5,049 nucleotides of DNA from Sphingomonas bacterium. Its GTDB lineage: Bacteria; Pseudomonadota; Alphaproteobacteria; Sphingomonadales; Sphingomonadaceae. Below the pieces are notes generated by a model. That model was not told the origin of the DNA and did no database searches. It worked only from the letters and a program-made list of their open reading frames with translations. The position numbers and the translations under genes are program-made. Shown here one piece after another: positions 1-5,049 of this stretch (its first letter is position 1; each line of letters opens with the position of its first letter). The DNA lies in the NCBI GenBank assembly GCA_026785965.1, contig JAJAYY010000021.1, forward strand, positions 1 to 5,049, given 5' to 3'.

Positions 1-369
1 GGCGATGACATTATTGTCGAGGATCTTGCGGAACTGGTCGTCCGAAATTCCCGCCATCGGGCCGTAATAGGGATTGGAGGCGGCGTTGCAGACGAGGATA
101 TCGACCTGGCCGAACGCGGCCTTGGTCCGGTCGACGAGGTTTTGCAGCGCCTCCTTCGACGAAATGGTCGCCGCGACCGCGATCGCGCGGCCTTCGCCAA
201 ATCGGGCATTGAGGTCGGCCGCGACCGGATCGCACGCATCCTGGTTGCGGCTTGAAATGACGACCTTGGCGCCCTGGTCGGCGAGCGCTTCGGCAATCGC
301 CTTGCCGATCCCGCGCGACGAACCAGTGATGATCGCGACTTTCCCGGTGAGGTCGAACAGCCCGCTCAT
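1..369 (-). CDS. SDR family oxidoreductase, DHRS4-like (partial, C-terminus off window)
   Basis: This is the N-terminal half (123 codons) of a classical short-chain dehydrogenase/reductase, an NAD(P)-dependent Rossmann-fold enzyme of about 250 residues that interconverts alcohols and ketones. Seen: the cofactor-binding TGSSRGIG at residues 15-22, the end of the second strand reading VVISSRN (36-42), NAA (95-97) where NAG is usual, and Asn120 in DNNV at the position of the catalytic-tetrad Asn. The catalytic Ser and YxxxK lie beyond the left edge. Arg41 after the second strand, as in DHRS4-type enzymes, suggests NADP(H) preference; NAASNPYYG (95-103) also resembles the DHRS4 pattern. The ATG start overlaps the stop of the upstream acyl-CoA dehydrogenase by four bases (ATGA), implying translational coupling and a shared pathway. 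A likely role is oxidation or reduction of a hydroxyacyl/ketoacyl-CoA, but the substrate cannot be read from this fragment. The family call is firm; the function is inference. Confidence 0.93.
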   Translation of the reverse strand, partial: MSGLFDLTGKVAIITGSSRGIGKAIAEALADQGAKVVISSRNQDACDPVAADLNARFGEGRAIAVAATISSKEALQNLVDRTKAAFGQVDILVCNAASNPYYGPMAGISDDQFRKILDNNVIA

Positions 370-1613
370 GCCAGCGCTTCCGCATGCTTCGAAAACTCGA
401 TCCGCGCGATCGAGCGGTTGTGGACCTCGTCCGGGCCGTCGGCGAGGCGCAAGGTGCGGATTCCGGCCCAGCTCGAGGCGAGGCTGAAATCCTGGCTGAC
501 CCCGGCGCCGCCATGCGCCTGAATCGCGTCGTCGATGATCGCCAGCGCCATCCGCGGCGCCTTGACCTTGATCATCGCGATTTCGGCGGCGGCCGCCTTG
601 TTGCCAGCCTTGTCCATGCGGTCGGCGGCGAACAGGCACAACAGCCGCGTCGAATCGATCTCGATCCGCGCTTCGGCGATGCGCTGCTCCCACACACTCT
701 GCTCGGAAAGCCGCTTGCCGAACGCGACCCGCGACTGAAGGCGGCGGGCCATCGCGCCCAGCGCTTCCTCGGCCGCGCCGATGGTGCGCATGCAATGGTG
801 GATCCGGCCTGGCCCGAGGCGGCCCTGCGCGATCTCGAACCCCCTGCCCTCGCCAAGCAGCAGATTCGCGGCGGGGACACGGACGTCCTTCAAGGCAATT
901 TCCATGTGGCCGTGGGGGGCGTCGTCATAGCCATAGACGGTCAGCGCGCGCTCGACCGTGACGCCGGGGGCGTCGAGCGGCATCAGGATCATCGATTGCT
1001 GCTGGTGGCGCCGCGCCTCGGTGTCGGTCTTGCCCATCAGGATCGCGACCTTGCACCTCGGATCGCCAGCACCCGAGGACCACCATTTGCGGCCGTTGAT
1101 GACATAATCGTCGCCGTCAGCCGTAATTCGACATTCGATATTGGTCGCGTCGGAACTGGCGACCCCCGGCTCGGTCATCAGGAAGGCCGAGCGAATCTCG
1201 CCGCGCATCAGCGGCGCGAGCCATCGGTCTTTCTGCTCGCGGGTGCCGTAACGGTGCAGGACTTCCATGTTACCCGTGTCGGGGGCCGAGCAATTGAACA
1301 CTTCGGACGACCACAGGATGCGGCCCATTTCCTCGGCGCACAGCGCATATTCGAGGTTGGTGAGCTGCTCGCCCTCGAATTCGAAGCTCTCGTCGACATG
1401 GGCGAGGACGCCGCCCGGCGGCATGAACAAATTCCACAGCCCGGCGGCGTGCGCCTTGGGCTTCAACTCCTCGATCAGGTCGATCGGCTGCCAGCGGTCG
1501 CCGGTCGCGATCTGCTTGTGGTAATCGCCGACTCGGGGTCGGACGTTGGCCTCGACGAATGCGCGCACCCGATCGCGAAAAAAAGACTGGCGTTCCGTAA
1601 GGTCAAAATCCAC
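366..1613 (-). CDS. Acyl-CoA dehydrogenase family protein, ACAD10/ACAD11-like
   Basis: This 415-residue cytoplasmic flavoprotein has the usual length and three-part architecture: N-terminal helical domain (about 1-140), middle beta domain (about 141-255) and C-terminal helical domain. Visible FAD and active-site motifs are [13 protein letters not shown] (146-158), WWSSGAG (177-183) around the flavin, RVAFGKRL (295-302) and QAHGGAG (365-371). At the usual C-terminal catalytic Glu the sequence is LADGPDEVH (390-398), placing Asp392 there, as in ACAD10/ACAD11-type proteins. The family does alpha,beta-dehydrogenation of acyl-CoA; members of this branch instead take part in 4-hydroxyacyl-CoA conversion after a kinase phosphorylates the hydroxyl (ACAD10/11, bacterial LvaC). 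The start is GTG: an in-frame TAA lies seven codons upstream (1632-1634) with no other good start between, and GGGAG sits seven bases before it. It is first in a leftward unit, overlaps the SDR gene by four bases, and is divergent from the gene at 1692. ACAD family is certain; the subgroup is likely; the substrate is unknown. Confidence 0.95.
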   Translation of the reverse strand: MDFDLTERQSFFRDRVRAFVEANVRPRVGDYHKQIATGDRWQPIDLIEELKPKAHAAGLWNLFMPPGGVLAHVDESFEFEGEQLTNLEYALCAEEMGRILWSSEVFNCSAPDTGNMEVLHRYGTREQKDRWLAPLMRGEIRSAFLMTEPGVASSDATNIECRITADGDDYVINGRKWWSSGAGDPRCKVAILMGKTDTEARRHQQQSMILMPLDAPGVTVERALTVYGYDDAPHGHMEIALKDVRVPAANLLLGEGRGFEIAQGRLGPGRIHHCMRTIGAAEEALGAMARRLQSRVAFGKRLSEQSVWEQRIAEARIEIDSTRLLCLFAADRMDKAGNKAAAAEIAMIKVKAPRMALAIIDDAIQAHGGAGVSQDFSLASSWAGIRTLRLADGPDEVHNRSIARIEFSKHAEALA

Positions 1614-1616
1614 GTC

Positions 1617-1630
1617 GACGCTCCCGCTTG
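1617..1630. repeat. Direct repeat copy 1 (14 bases)
   Basis: GACGCTCCCGCTTG matches the copy at 1665-1678 at 13 of 14 bases, with a 48-base offset. On the minus strand this copy contains the GGGAG ribosome-binding site of the leftward ACAD, so a protein bound here could also affect that gene's leader. It could be one half of a repressor site; part of the resemblance may be chance in GC-rich DNA. Confidence 0.55.
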
Positions 1631-1653
1631 CTTATCGCCTCAGTCTCGTTCCA

Positions 1654-1677
1654 AAACGGGCTAGGACGCTCCCGTTT
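1654..1677. repeat. Inverted repeat AAACGGG-N10-CCCGTTT, possible operator
   Basis: A perfect 7-base palindrome with a 10-base spacer sits 14 bases before the rightward start codon. Dyads of this size are typical of operators for dimeric TetR- or GntR-type repressors, which often govern ACAD operons. In RNA it could also form a modest hairpin in the leader. Binding by any particular regulator is not shown. Confidence 0.5.
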
Positions 1678-1678
1678 G
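1665..1678. repeat. Direct repeat copy 2 (14 bases)
   Basis: GACGCTCCCGTTTG is the second copy, ending just before the AAGGA ribosome-binding site of the rightward ACAD operon. Its CCCGTTT half is also the right arm of the inverted repeat at 1654-1677. Each start codon of the divergent pair therefore has one copy close by. Confidence 0.55.
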
Positions 1679-1691
1679 AAGGACAAGGCCC

Positions 1692-2846
1692 ATGGCCGAT
1701 CTCGATACATTCCGCAGCACCACGCGCGACTGGCTCGAAGCCAATTGCCCGGCCGAAATGCGCGTGCCGATGAAGTCCGAAAAGGATGCCTGCTGGGGTG
1801 GGCGCACGTTCGTGTTCCAGAGCGAGGCGCAGAAGCAATGGCTGAAAGCGATGGCGGGGCGCGGCTGGACCGTGCCCGACTGGCCAAGCGCTTATGGCGG
1901 CGGCGGACTCAATCCCGCCGAGACCAAGATTCTCAAGGAGGAAATGGCGGCGATCGGGGCGCGCTCGCCGCTGACCAGCTTCGGGATTTCGATGCTCGGG
2001 CCGGCACTGCTCAAATTCGGCACCGAGGAGCAGAAAAAGCATTATCTCGGCCAGATCGCGCGCGGCGAAATCCGCTGGTGTCAGGGCTATTCGGAGCCGG
2101 GCGCGGGCAGCGATCTCGCCGGCTTGCAGACCAAGGCCGAAGACCAAGGAGATCATTATCTGGTCAACGGACAAAAGGTTTGGACCAGCTACGCCGACGA
2201 AGCCGACTGGATCTTCTGCCTGGTGCGAACCTCGACCGAGTCAAAACACCAGGGGATCAGCTTCGTGCTGTTCGACATGGCAAGCCCCGGCGTGTCGACC
2301 AGGCCGATCCTGCTGATTAGCGGCAATTCGCCGTTCTGCGAGACCTTCTTCGACGATGTAAAGGTGCCCAAGGACCAACTCGTCGGCGAGGAGAATCGGG
2401 GCTGGGACGTCGCCAAATATCTGCTCGGCCACGAGCGCGAGATGATCAGCGGAATGGGCCTCAGCGGCGAACGCCAGGCGCTGGGTGCCACGATCGGGCC
2501 GATCGACGACCCCATCCTGCGCGCAGAAATCGCCGCCTTCGACGTCGACAGCCTCGCCTTCGCGGCGATGAGCGAGCGGTTCATCGACCAGTTGAAGGCC
2601 GGCGACGCGCACCCCGCTTTCCCGAGCGTAATGAAATATGCCGGGACCGAATTGAACAAACGGCGCCACGAGTTGATCATCGCCGCCGGCGGATCGGACA
2701 CGCTTGAATGGGACAGCGACCGCAGCCGCGGCGGCAAAGCGGCGCGCGACTGGCTGCGGACCAAGGCCAATTCGATCGAGGGCGGAACCAGCGAAGTCCA
2801 ATTGGGCATCGTCGCCAAACACATCCTCCGCCTGCCGGGAGCGTGA
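1692..2846 (+). CDS. Acyl-CoA dehydrogenase family protein, probable alpha subunit of a heteromeric ACAD
   Basis: This 384-residue ACAD homologue has the flavin/substrate motif YSEPGAGSDLAG (133-144), QKVWTS (161-166) for the isoalloxazine-contacting WxS, and a C-terminal IEGGTSEVQ (362-370) with Glu363 at the catalytic-base position, followed by an IVAKHILRLP tail. The usual RxxFG motif is absent, and the QxxGGxG region is degenerate (IAAGGSD, 330-336), so it lacks standard contacts to the FAD ADP moiety supplied across the dimer interface. The next gene has the opposite pattern. Such pairs are known from actinobacterial steroid side-chain degradation (FadE28-FadE29, FadE26-FadE27), where they form alpha2beta2 enzymes acting on bulky CoA esters. 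The ATG at 1692 has AAGGA eight bases upstream. Only four bases separate its stop from the next start, and that gene's ribosome-binding site lies inside this one. Alpha,beta-dehydrogenation is likely; the substrate is unknown, and a steroid role is not implied by the sequence alone. Confidence 0.95.
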   Translation: MADLDTFRSTTRDWLEANCPAEMRVPMKSEKDACWGGRTFVFQSEAQKQWLKAMAGRGWTVPDWPSAYGGGGLNPAETKILKEEMAAIGARSPLTSFGISMLGPALLKFGTEEQKKHYLGQIARGEIRWCQGYSEPGAGSDLAGLQTKAEDQGDHYLVNGQKVWTSYADEADWIFCLVRTSTESKHQGISFVLFDMASPGVSTRPILLISGNSPFCETFFDDVKVPKDQLVGEENRGWDVAKYLLGHEREMISGMGLSGERQALGATIGPIDDPILRAEIAAFDVDSLAFAAMSERFIDQLKAGDAHPAFPSVMKYAGTELNKRRHELIIAAGGSDTLEWDSDRSRGGKAARDWLRTKANSIEGGTSEVQLGIVAKHILRLPGA

Positions 2847-2850
2847 AGCC

Positions 2851-3981
2851 ATGATGACCCTCAACGACGACCAACGGATGCTCCACGACAGCGTCGCGCC
2901 GTTCATGGCCGAGGAAGGGGCAATCAAGGCGCAACTTCGACACTGGCGCGACGCCAAGTGCACCGACGGGTTCGGGCATGGCCTGTGGAAGCAGTTTGCC
3001 GAGCTCGGGCTGACCGGGATGCTGATCCCCGAGGCCCAGGGCGGCGCCGGCCTGGGGATGGTCGAGGCCGGGGTGGTGATGGAGGAAGTCGGGCGCAACC
3101 TGACCCCGTCGCCATTTCTGACCACCGCGGTTGCCGCGGTGCGCGCGCTTGAAGGGTCGGGCCAGGCGGCACGCTGGTTCCCGGGGATCGTGGCGGGCGA
3201 CACCGTCGCCGCGCTGGCGATCGACGAGGGCAAGCATCATGACCCGCGCCACATCGCTTGCGAGGCCAAGCGGGCGGGCAACGGCTTTGCGCTGTCGGGG
3301 ACCAAGCAATTCGTTGTTCACGGCGCCAGCGCCGACGTCATCCTGGTTGCGGCGCGGACCGCGGGATCGCCGGGTGAATCCGACGGCGTCACTTTGTTCG
3401 CGGTCGAGCGCGGGGCGAAGGGTCTTGCGATCGACAATGTCACGCTCGCCGACGCGTCGAAAGCAGCGCGGCTGACACTTGATCGGGTCGAAGTCGATGC
3501 CGATGCGGTGGTCGGCGAGGTCGATCGTGGCTGGGTCCCGCTGTCGCGCGCGCTCGCCGCCGGTCGAGCTGGGGGGGCGGCGGAGCTGGTCGGGGTCGCG
3601 GCGGGAGCGGCGGCGATGACCTTCGACTATTTGAAGCAGCGCAAGCAATTCGGCCGGCTGATCGGCGAATTCCAGGCGCTCCAGCACCGCGCCGCGCATC
3701 TGTACGGCGAGATCGAGATTGCGCGCGCGGCGGCGTTGAAAGCCGCGCAATTGCTCGATGCCGGCGATGAGCGCGCCGAACTCTATGTCTCGGTGGCCAA
3801 AGCCAAGGCGACACGCGTGTCGGCGCTCGCGGTCCAAGAAGGCGTCCAGATGCATGGCGGGATCGGGATGACCGACGAGCATGACATCGGCCTGTACATG
3901 AAGCGCGAGGCGATCCTGTCCGAACTGTTCGGAAGCCCGCGCTTTCACGCCGCGCGGGTGGCCGAGTTGAGCGGCTACTGA
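2851..3981 (+). CDS. Acyl-CoA dehydrogenase family protein, probable beta subunit of a heteromeric ACAD
   Basis: This 376-residue ACAD homologue is the partner of the preceding gene. It retains RKQFGRLIGEFQALQHR (264-280) and QMHGGIGMTDEHD (333-345), which in the family bind the FAD ADP moiety across the dimer interface. It lacks the catalytic Glu motif: ELFGSPRFH (358-366) occupies the place of the (Y/I)EGT segment. The MTEPxxGSD segment is also lost, with AIDEGKHHDP (123-132) there. It is therefore unlikely to be active alone and probably completes composite active sites with the alpha subunit, as in FadE28-FadE29-type alpha2beta2 enzymes. The start is ATG at 2851, preceded by GGAG (2838-2841) with nine bases of spacing inside the upstream gene; a second ATG follows immediately at 2854. 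A longer in-frame reading back to 2704 would overlap the alpha gene and is not needed. A run of seven G (3571-3577) lies inside, with the frame intact. Confidence 0.94.
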   Translation: MMTLNDDQRMLHDSVAPFMAEEGAIKAQLRHWRDAKCTDGFGHGLWKQFAELGLTGMLIPEAQGGAGLGMVEAGVVMEEVGRNLTPSPFLTTAVAAVRALEGSGQAARWFPGIVAGDTVAALAIDEGKHHDPRHIACEAKRAGNGFALSGTKQFVVHGASADVILVAARTAGSPGESDGVTLFAVERGAKGLAIDNVTLADASKAARLTLDRVEVDADAVVGEVDRGWVPLSRALAAGRAGGAAELVGVAAGAAAMTFDYLKQRKQFGRLIGEFQALQHRAAHLYGEIEIARAAALKAAQLLDAGDERAELYVSVAKAKATRVSALAVQEGVQMHGGIGMTDEHDIGLYMKREAILSELFGSPRFHAARVAELSGY

Positions 3982-3984
3982 TTT

Positions 3985-4005
3985 TCGCCTGGCCGCAGCA
4001 GGCGA
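3985..4005. terminator. Hairpin between convergent genes, possible terminator
   Basis: TCGCCTG (3985-3991) pairs perfectly with CAGGCGA (3999-4005) around a 7-base loop, in the 30-base gap between the stop codons of the rightward ACAD operon and the leftward thioesterase gene. The position suits a two-way transcript end. Neither strand has a U-tract after the stem (the T run 3982-3985 precedes it on the plus strand), so it is not a classical intrinsic terminator. It might only stabilise 3' ends. Confidence 0.35.
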
Positions 4006-4011
4006 CGAAGA

Positions 4012-4395
4012 TCAGCTGCGTTCGAGCAAGAAATTGATCCGCGCGGCGGCGATCGGTTTGGCGCGGTCCTGTTGCCAGGCGAAGGCTTCGACGTTGGCGA
4101 TGCGATTGCCGAGGCGTTCGATCAGCGCTTCGGCAAATGTGTCGCCGAGCGCCGCGCTGCCGCCGCGCATATAATCGACCGTCAGCGTGACCGGCTTCAT
4201 CACCGCGGCGCCGCCCAACGCTCGCTTGAGCGTCGACATTGCGGCAAATTCGAGCAGCCCGGCGATCGCCCCGCCGTGGAGGAAGCCGGGGCGGCCGACG
4301 ACATCGTCGCCAAACGGCATGATGACGCGCAGGCCCGAATCGCTCGGCTCTTCGCGCAGCCCGAGCAAGCGGGCGTAAGGAGGAAGGTCGGTCAC
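4012..4395 (-). CDS. PaaI family (hotdog-fold) acyl-CoA thioesterase
   Basis: This 127-residue protein has the size and motif layout of single-domain PaaI/4HBT-type hotdog thioesterases, cytoplasmic enzymes that hydrolyse acyl- or aryl-CoA to free acid and CoA. The signature GRPGFLHGGAIAGLLEFAA (34-52) contains HGG at 40-42 and Glu49 nine residues after His40, the spacing of His and catalytic Asp61 in E. coli PaaI. VDYMRG (73-78) fits the central beta-strand. Homotetramers are usual. The start is GTG (4393-4395); no ATG, GTG or TTG lies between it and the in-frame TAA at 4441-4443. Its ribosome-binding site is weak (nearest GGAG about 17 bases away), so translation may depend on the gene upstream, whose stop is 32 bases away. 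It converges with the ACAD operon, and could recycle CoA from dead-end intermediates, but that link is inference. Family call is strong; substrate is unknown. Confidence 0.92.
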   Translation of the reverse strand: MTDLPPYARLLGLREEPSDSGLRVIMPFGDDVVGRPGFLHGGAIAGLLEFAAMSTLKRALGGAAVMKPVTLTVDYMRGGSAALGDTFAEALIERLGNRIANVEAFAWQQDRAKPIAAARINFLLERS

Positions 4396-4427
4396 GAGCG
4401 CGGGCTTAGCCGCTCCGCGGCCCGCGG

Positions 4428-4577
4428 TCAGCCCCTGACCTTATAGCCGCAGACAATCCCCAGCACGAACGTTGTGAACAGCGCCAGCTGGACCCTGCCA
4501 AGCGGGTCCGACCAGCCAAAATAATTGGCTCCGAACCCGAACAAAGCGACGAACATCGTGGCGGCCAATAAGACCAT
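4428..4577 (-). CDS. Small two-helix membrane protein, function unknown
   Basis: This 49-residue protein has two hydrophobic segments, roughly residues 2-21 (VLLAATMFVALFGFGANYF) and 29-44 (VQLALFTTFVLGIVCG), joined by a short polar turn GWSDPLGR (21-28) and ending in a basic tail KVRG. It is predicted to sit in the inner membrane as a helical hairpin. The start is ATG at 4575-4577 with GAGG five bases upstream; a longer in-frame reading to 4634 has an Arg-rich, non-hydrophobic N-terminus and a worse start. It is probably co-transcribed with the thioesterase 32 bases downstream and is divergent from purS. I do not recognise a named family. The clean hydrophobic pattern, good ribosome-binding site and operon placement argue for a real gene. 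Confidence 0.72.
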   Translation of the reverse strand: MVLLAATMFVALFGFGANYFGWSDPLGRVQLALFTTFVLGIVCGYKVRG

Positions 4578-4717
4578 ATGTGCCTCACAGCTTGCCTGCC
4601 GATCCAAGTGTCGGCGCCTACAGGGTCGCCCCAAATGGTAAAAATAGGGTAAAGCTTGCCGCCGCGCGCGGTGCGCGTCATAGGGGCGCCAACGCCCTCC
4701 AGGAACAGGCTTGGCCG
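4578..4717. promoter_or_regulatory. Divergent intergenic region upstream of purS
   Basis: These 140 bases hold the leader of the purS-purQ unit on the plus strand and of the small membrane-protein unit on the minus strand. Seen: an AT-rich island (about 4633-4654) in GC-rich surroundings, containing GGTAAA twice (4637-4642 and 4648-4653), 11 bases apart, i.e. about one helical turn. This suggests a protein-binding site or an upstream promoter element. I see no riboswitch-like fold and no good promoter for the minus strand. Confidence 0.5.
4656..4684 (+). promoter_or_regulatory. Candidate sigma-70-type promoter for purS-purQ
   Basis: TTGCCG (4656-4661) and CATAGG (4679-4684) are 17 bases apart, about 33 bases before the purS start codon. 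The -35 box agrees with consensus at four or five positions depending on reference, the -10 box at only three. The position and spacing are right, and it directly follows the AT-rich island. It is a weak match found by eye. Confidence 0.4.
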
Positions 4718-4948
4718 ATGAAAGCGCGTGTATTTGTCACCCTCAAGCCCGGGGTACTCGACCCCCAGGGCAAGGCAATTCAGCATGCGCTCGAGGGGCT
4801 CGGCTTCGGCGGCATCGAAGGGGTTCGCGCCGGCAAGCTGATCGAGCTCGACCTCGCCGAGGAGACCAGCGACGGTGACATCGAAGCGATGTGCAAGAAA
4901 TTGCTCGCCAATATTGTGATCGAGAATTTCAAGATTGAGCGGCTCTAG
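4718..4948 (+). CDS. purS: Phosphoribosylformylglycinamidine synthase subunit PurS
   Basis: This 76-residue protein is the small subunit of formylglycinamidine ribonucleotide (FGAM) synthase, step four of de novo purine synthesis: FGAR + glutamine + ATP to FGAM. PurS bridges the glutaminase PurQ and the synthase PurL and helps pass ammonia between them. Seen: the family's N-terminal strand ARVFVTLKPGVLDPQGKAI (3-21), a helix with HALEGLGF (23-30), then VRAGKLIELDL (36-46) and a C-terminal NIVIENFKIERL ending; the length is typical. The ATG at 4718 has AGGA 13 bases upstream and a closer AGG at 8 bases; spacing is slightly loose. purQ begins on the base after its stop, so the two are surely co-translated. 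Having PurS implies the short form of PurL is encoded elsewhere. purC is often found directly upstream of purS in related bacteria but is not here. Confidence 0.95.
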   Translation: MKARVFVTLKPGVLDPQGKAIQHALEGLGFGGIEGVRAGKLIELDLAEETSDGDIEAMCKKLLANIVIENFKIERL

Positions 4949-5049
4949 GTGAACAGCGCGGTCCTCGTCTTTCCCGGATCGAACTGCGACCGCGACCTCG
5001 CCGTCGCGATCCGTGAGGTCACCGGCCGCGCCCCGGCGATGGTCTGGCA
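4949..5049 (+). CDS. purQ: Phosphoribosylformylglycinamidine synthase subunit PurQ (partial, N-terminus only)
   Basis: The first 33 codons of the glutamine amidotransferase subunit of FGAM synthase, which hydrolyses glutamine to deliver ammonia to PurL. The diagnostic motif [13 protein letters not shown] (8-20) follows a short hydrophobic strand SAVLV (3-7). The class-I catalytic Cys and His/Glu lie beyond the right edge; Cys13 in the SNC motif is the conserved family residue, not the nucleophile. The start is GTG directly abutting the purS TAG (TAGGTG), so translation is probably coupled to PurS; a GAG-rich patch at the end of purS (TGAGCGG, 4936-4942) could serve as a weak ribosome-binding site. 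Identity is secure despite the short length. Confidence 0.93.
   Translation, partial: MNSAVLVFPGSNCDRDLAVAIREVTGRAPAMVW

Larger units (their letters stand above)
1614..1691. promoter_or_regulatory. Divergent intergenic control region between two ACAD transcription units
   Basis: These 78 bases separate the GTG start of the leftward ACAD from the ATG start of the rightward ACAD operon, so promoters for both must lie here or inside the opposing genes. Seen: a 14-base direct repeat, a 7-base inverted repeat, a ribosome-binding GGGAG for the leftward gene and an AAGGA (1679-1683) eight bases before the rightward ATG. I found no convincing -35/-10 pair on either strand. A shared operator for a local regulator is inferred from the repeats; no regulator gene is in the window. 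Confidence 0.6.

Noticed and set aside
384..1664. A 426-codon open frame on the plus strand antisense to the ACAD10/11-like gene
   Set aside because: Its protein has no recognisable domain and is rich in Arg, Asp and Ala, as expected for the antisense frame of a GC-rich gene; the minus-strand frame carries all ACAD motifs.
2704..2850. N-terminal extension of the beta-subunit gene back to 2704
   Set aside because: It would overlap the alpha gene's catalytic C-terminus by over 140 bases and adds low-complexity Ala/Arg sequence; the ATG at 2851 has a GGAG and gives the typical ACAD N-terminus.
2241..3233. A 330-codon minus-strand open frame across the alpha/beta ACAD junction
   Set aside because: It covers parts of two well-supported genes in antisense and lacks any domain signature.
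2677..3948. A 423-codon open frame on the minus strand antisense to the beta-subunit ACAD
   Set aside because: It is a composition shadow of a clear ACAD gene; it shows no motif, spans the alpha/beta gene boundary and has no plausible ribosome-binding site or operon partner.
4578..4634. Longer start for the small membrane protein (to 4634)
   Set aside because: The added residues are Arg- and Cys-rich and not hydrophobic, and the ATG at 4577 has a well-spaced GAGG.
4580..4717. Longer start for purS (to 4580)
   Set aside because: PurS proteins start at the MKARVFV-like strand; the extension would run through the promoter-like region and has no similarity to the family.

Overview
The window looks like high-GC alphaproteobacterial chromosome, most likely a sphingomonad (Sphingomonadales). 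This rests on base composition, strong G/C bias at third codon positions, two-way gene packing with short gaps, a stand-alone small PurS subunit, and general resemblance of the proteins. No rRNA or other phylogenetic marker is present, so the assignment is inference. All space is accounted for: no gene-free stretch exceeds about 140 bases. I see no tRNA, rRNA, CRISPR array, insertion sequence or attachment site.

Left part (1-3981): a CoA-ester catabolic locus built as two divergent transcription units. The leftward unit (1613 down to 1) encodes an ACAD10/ACAD11-type acyl-CoA dehydrogenase homologue with a GTG start, then a short-chain dehydrogenase/reductase (SDR) that runs off the left edge; the two overlap by four bases (ATGA). 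The rightward unit (1692-3981) encodes two further, mutually diverged acyl-CoA dehydrogenase (ACAD) homologues separated by four bases. Their cofactor and catalytic motifs are complementary: the first keeps the flavin/substrate motifs and the C-terminal Glu, the second keeps the ADP-contacting RxxFG and QxxGGxG motifs. This is the signature of an alpha2beta2 heteromeric ACAD. The 78-base divergent gap carries a near-perfect 14-base direct repeat and a 7-base inverted repeat, which could coordinate both units.

Middle part (4012-4577): a leftward pair convergent with the ACAD operon, made of a 49-residue two-helix membrane protein followed by a PaaI-type hotdog thioesterase. A short hairpin lies between the convergent ends.

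Right part (4578-5049): purine biosynthesis. purS is complete and purQ begins on the base after the purS stop codon and runs off the right edge. With PurL encoded elsewhere, these make the three-part FGAM synthase.

Taken together, the left locus probably introduces double bonds into, rearranges, or reduces unusual acyl-CoA substrates (branched, hydroxylated or polycyclic-derived side chains). The ACAD10/11-like enzyme next to an SDR resembles the lvaC-lvaD arrangement of 4-hydroxyacid (levulinate) catabolism, but the required kinase is not in the window. The most notable points are the heteromeric ACAD pair, the possible 4-hydroxyacyl-CoA module, and the repeats in the divergent promoter region. 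I see no evidence for a wholly new system.
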